Part shown: positions 61,812 through 62,607 of the stretch, piece after piece | Position numbering within the stretch: position 1 is the first letter of the stretch | Layout of the letters: each line of letters opens with the position of its first letter | NCBI GenBank assembly: GCA_015061725.1 | Contig: SUVX01000013.1 | Span: forward strand, 1 to 62,607 | Length of the DNA stretch: 62,607 nt | Direction: 5' to 3' | Source of the DNA: Lentisphaerota bacterium | Lineage (GTDB): Bacteria; Verrucomicrobiota; Lentisphaeria; Victivallales; Victivallaceae | Notes under the pieces: model-generated | What the model was told of the DNA's origin: nothing | Databases searched by the model: none | Seen by the model: only the letters and a program-made list of their open reading frames with translations | Program-made: the position numbers and the translations under genes

Positions 61812-61907
61812 AAAAAAAAGCGCGTAGCGGTCGCGACGTTGCTGCGACCGTTTAAGGGAAGTGTCCCTTAAAAATCCCTCACAGACTACCCCGTGGGGGA
61901 TTTTTTA
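61812..61907 (+). repeat. Triple-hairpin element, copy 1
   Basis: A-rich lead then GCGCGTAGCGG. Hairpin 1 CGGTCGC/GCGACCG (61828-61850), hairpin 2 TTTAAGGGA/TCCCTTAAA (61851-61872), hairpin 3 AAAATCCCTCAC/GTGGGGGATTTT (61871-61904, one G-U) followed by Ts, which resembles a rho-independent terminator. Confidence 0.85.
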
Positions 61908-61910
61908 TAG

Positions 61911-62005
61911 AAAAAAAGCGCGTAGCGGTCACGACGTTGCTACGACCGTTTAAGGGAAGAGTCCCTTAAAAATCCCTCACTGATTTGCCTGTGGGAGATT
62001 TTTTC
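61911..62005 (+). repeat. Triple-hairpin element, copy 2
   Basis: Same order as copy 1 (hairpin 1 61926-61948 with two mismatches, hairpin 2 TTTAAGGGA/TCCCTTAAA 61949-61970, hairpin 3 61969-62002 with one mismatch). About 85-90 percent identical to copy 1 through hairpin 2. Confidence 0.85.
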
Positions 62006-62025
62006 GGTGAAAAAAAAAGCGTAGC

Positions 62026-62142
62026 AAAAAAAGCGCGTAGCGGTCGGGTGCGTTGCCCGACCGGTCAAGGGATCTCCCCTTGACAATCCACAATTGCCCG
62101 GGACTGGCTCTAACGAGCACAGTCACCGGGCAAATTGTTTTT
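62026..62142 (+). repeat. Triple-hairpin element, diverged copy 3
   Basis: Starts with the same AAAAAAAGCGCGTAGCGG. Hairpin 1 is now CGGTCGGG/CCCGACCG (62041-62063), hairpin 2 GTCAAGGG/CCCTTGAC (62064-62084), hairpin 3 ACAATTGCCCGG/CCGGGCAAATTGT (62090-62138, one bulge) with an inner stem GACTG-GCTC/GAGC-CAGTC, then T-rich. The sequences differ from copies 1 and 2 but all three stems are kept. Confidence 0.8.
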
Positions 62143-62160
62143 GACAGGGCTTTGCCTGAT

Positions 62161-62287
62161 AACGGAGGTATGCGTGTTGCGGTGGCGTGACGCTTTAGTC
62201 TGACCTGTCTGACCTGTCTGACTTGTCTGACCTGCCTGACAAAGATGGGGGCGTCTCGTTATACCCCGTGGGTTTGCTTGCCGGTGT
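62161..62287 (+). repeat. Repeat cassette A with a 9-bp array (GTCTGACCT)
   Basis: A 35-bp left flank ending GGCGTGACGCTT (62184-62195), an array of GTCTGACCT-type units (62198-62240: four full and one partial), then GATGGGGGCGTC (62244-62255) and ATACCCCGTGGGTTTGC (62261-62277). The flanks contain the inverted pair GACGC/GCGTC around the array. Confidence 0.85.
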
Positions 62288-62353
62288 CTGGTCTTGCTCA
62301 GGGCAATGAGTTACCGCTGGGTAATGCAGCGCATACGGCGCCCCAACAACAAA

Positions 62354-62398
62354 TCTCATAATTCTCATAATTCTCATAATTCTCATAATTCTCATAAG
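62354..62398. repeat. 9-bp array (TCTCATAAT), 5 units
   Basis: TCTCATAAT four times then TCTCATAAG. Bracketed by CGGCGC (62336-62341) and GCGCCG (62398-62403). The spacers 62288-62353 and 62399-62489 hold no supported gene. Confidence 0.9.
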
Positions 62399-62489
62399 CG
62401 CCGCCCGCTGCGGTACTGCAAACCGCCGCAGCCATACAGAATTAGAGTGCCCAAAATTACCGCAGGGTAAGGCTTGGCAACTTGATGGC

Positions 62490-62607
62490 AACGGGGGTAT
62501 GCAGTCTGCGGGGGCGTGACGCTTGCATAAGACTTATAAGACCTATAAGACTTATAAGATGATGATGGGGGCGTCATGTAATACCCCGTGGGTTTGCCTG
62601 CCGCTGT
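62490..62607 (+). repeat. Repeat cassette B with a different 9-bp array (ATAAGACTT), cut by the window end
   Basis: Left flank matches cassette A (29 of 35 bases, including GGCGTGACGCTT at 62513-62524). Array ATAAGACTT, ATAAGACCT, ATAAGACTT, ATAAGATGA (62527-62562). Right flank GATGGGGGCGTC (62564-62575) is identical to A, then ATACCCCGTGGGTTTGC (62581-62597). Same orientation as cassette A. Confidence 0.85.

Noticed and set aside
62195..62491. Minus-strand frame with MRIMRIMRI and SDKSDRSD tripeptide repeats
   Set aside because: A 9-bp array always gives a tripeptide repeat in one frame. The frame crosses several unrelated repeats and has no ribosome site, so I treat it as a by-product of the repeats.
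62198..62562. Possible CRISPR arrays
   Set aside because: Units of 9 bp directly abut with no spacers of 25-40 bp, and no cas genes are present.

Overview
The window looks like chromosome of an anaerobic, LPS-bearing Gram-negative of the PVC group, most likely a gut-type Lentisphaeria/Victivallales bacterium. This is inferred from content: prepilin-like genes beside secreted glycoside hydrolases, a GntR-type helix-turn-helix fused to a LacI-like sensor, pyrophosphate-dependent phosphofructokinase, type III plus type I glutamine synthetase, LpxA, and an Stn/NuoEF-type flavin redox complex. I saw no rRNA, tRNA, CRISPR array, phage or IS transposase gene. Housekeeping promoters are uniform: TTGnnn, a 17-nt spacer, then TATATT.

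Layout. 1-4358 (minus): sugar-sensing regulator, secreted glycoside hydrolase and the start of a prepilin-like gene cut by the window edge. 4713-10181 (plus): a three-subunit iron-sulfur/flavin oxidoreductase of NuoE, NuoF and a [2Fe-2S]/GltD/ferredoxin fusion, then mtaB. 10301-13586 (plus): lpxA, gpmI and a GDSL hydrolase. 13593-15406 (minus): amidase and thiD. 15497-20023 (plus): an unknown exported protein, mreC, mreD and mrdA (cell elongation). 20011-26539 (minus): D-aminoacylase, a two-headed glycogen debranching enzyme and an exported protein. 26540-28360: repeat-rich spacer, a pseudopilin with two G8 tracts, and a divergent SDR. 28384-34239 (minus): pfp-gatC-gatA-ruvC-tatD-MFS operon. 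34438-36583 (plus): S41 lipoprotein protease and dus. 36563-42275 (minus): valS, glnN, GNAT. 42498-43766 (plus): phosphatidylserine-decarboxylase-family enzyme. 43800-57564 (minus): the translation and envelope block thrS-infC-rpmI-rplT // pheS-pheT-ribH-nusB-ftsY-ribD-ribE-unknown-murJ-BASS transporter. 57986-61779 (plus): prc protease and glnA. 61780-62607: non-coding repeats.

The most unusual material is repeat DNA. Three consecutive copies of a triple-hairpin element follow glnA (61812-62142), and the third keeps the fold although its sequence has changed. Beyond them, two same-orientation cassettes share flanks but carry different 9-bp tandem arrays. Related 9-10 bp arrays occur at 71-120, 26867-26902, 28401-28440 and 62354-62398. 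The first lies in frame inside the prepilin-like reading frame, between two copies of a leader motif (ENTPFFLKEK / QNTPLFLKEK). A decayed relative of that leader forms a 25-bp perfect palindrome at 26587-26640. With the two G8 tracts of the pseudopilin gene, these suggest slippage-prone surface-pilin loci; that is inference, not proof.

Pathways represented: riboflavin (ribD, ribE, ribH), Glu-tRNA amidation (gatC, gatA; gatB lies elsewhere), nitrogen assimilation (glnA, glnN), glycolysis (pfp, gpmI), lipid A and peptidoglycan export and elongation (lpxA, murJ, mreCD, mrdA), glycogen turnover, and redox balancing of NADH, NADPH and possibly ferredoxin.
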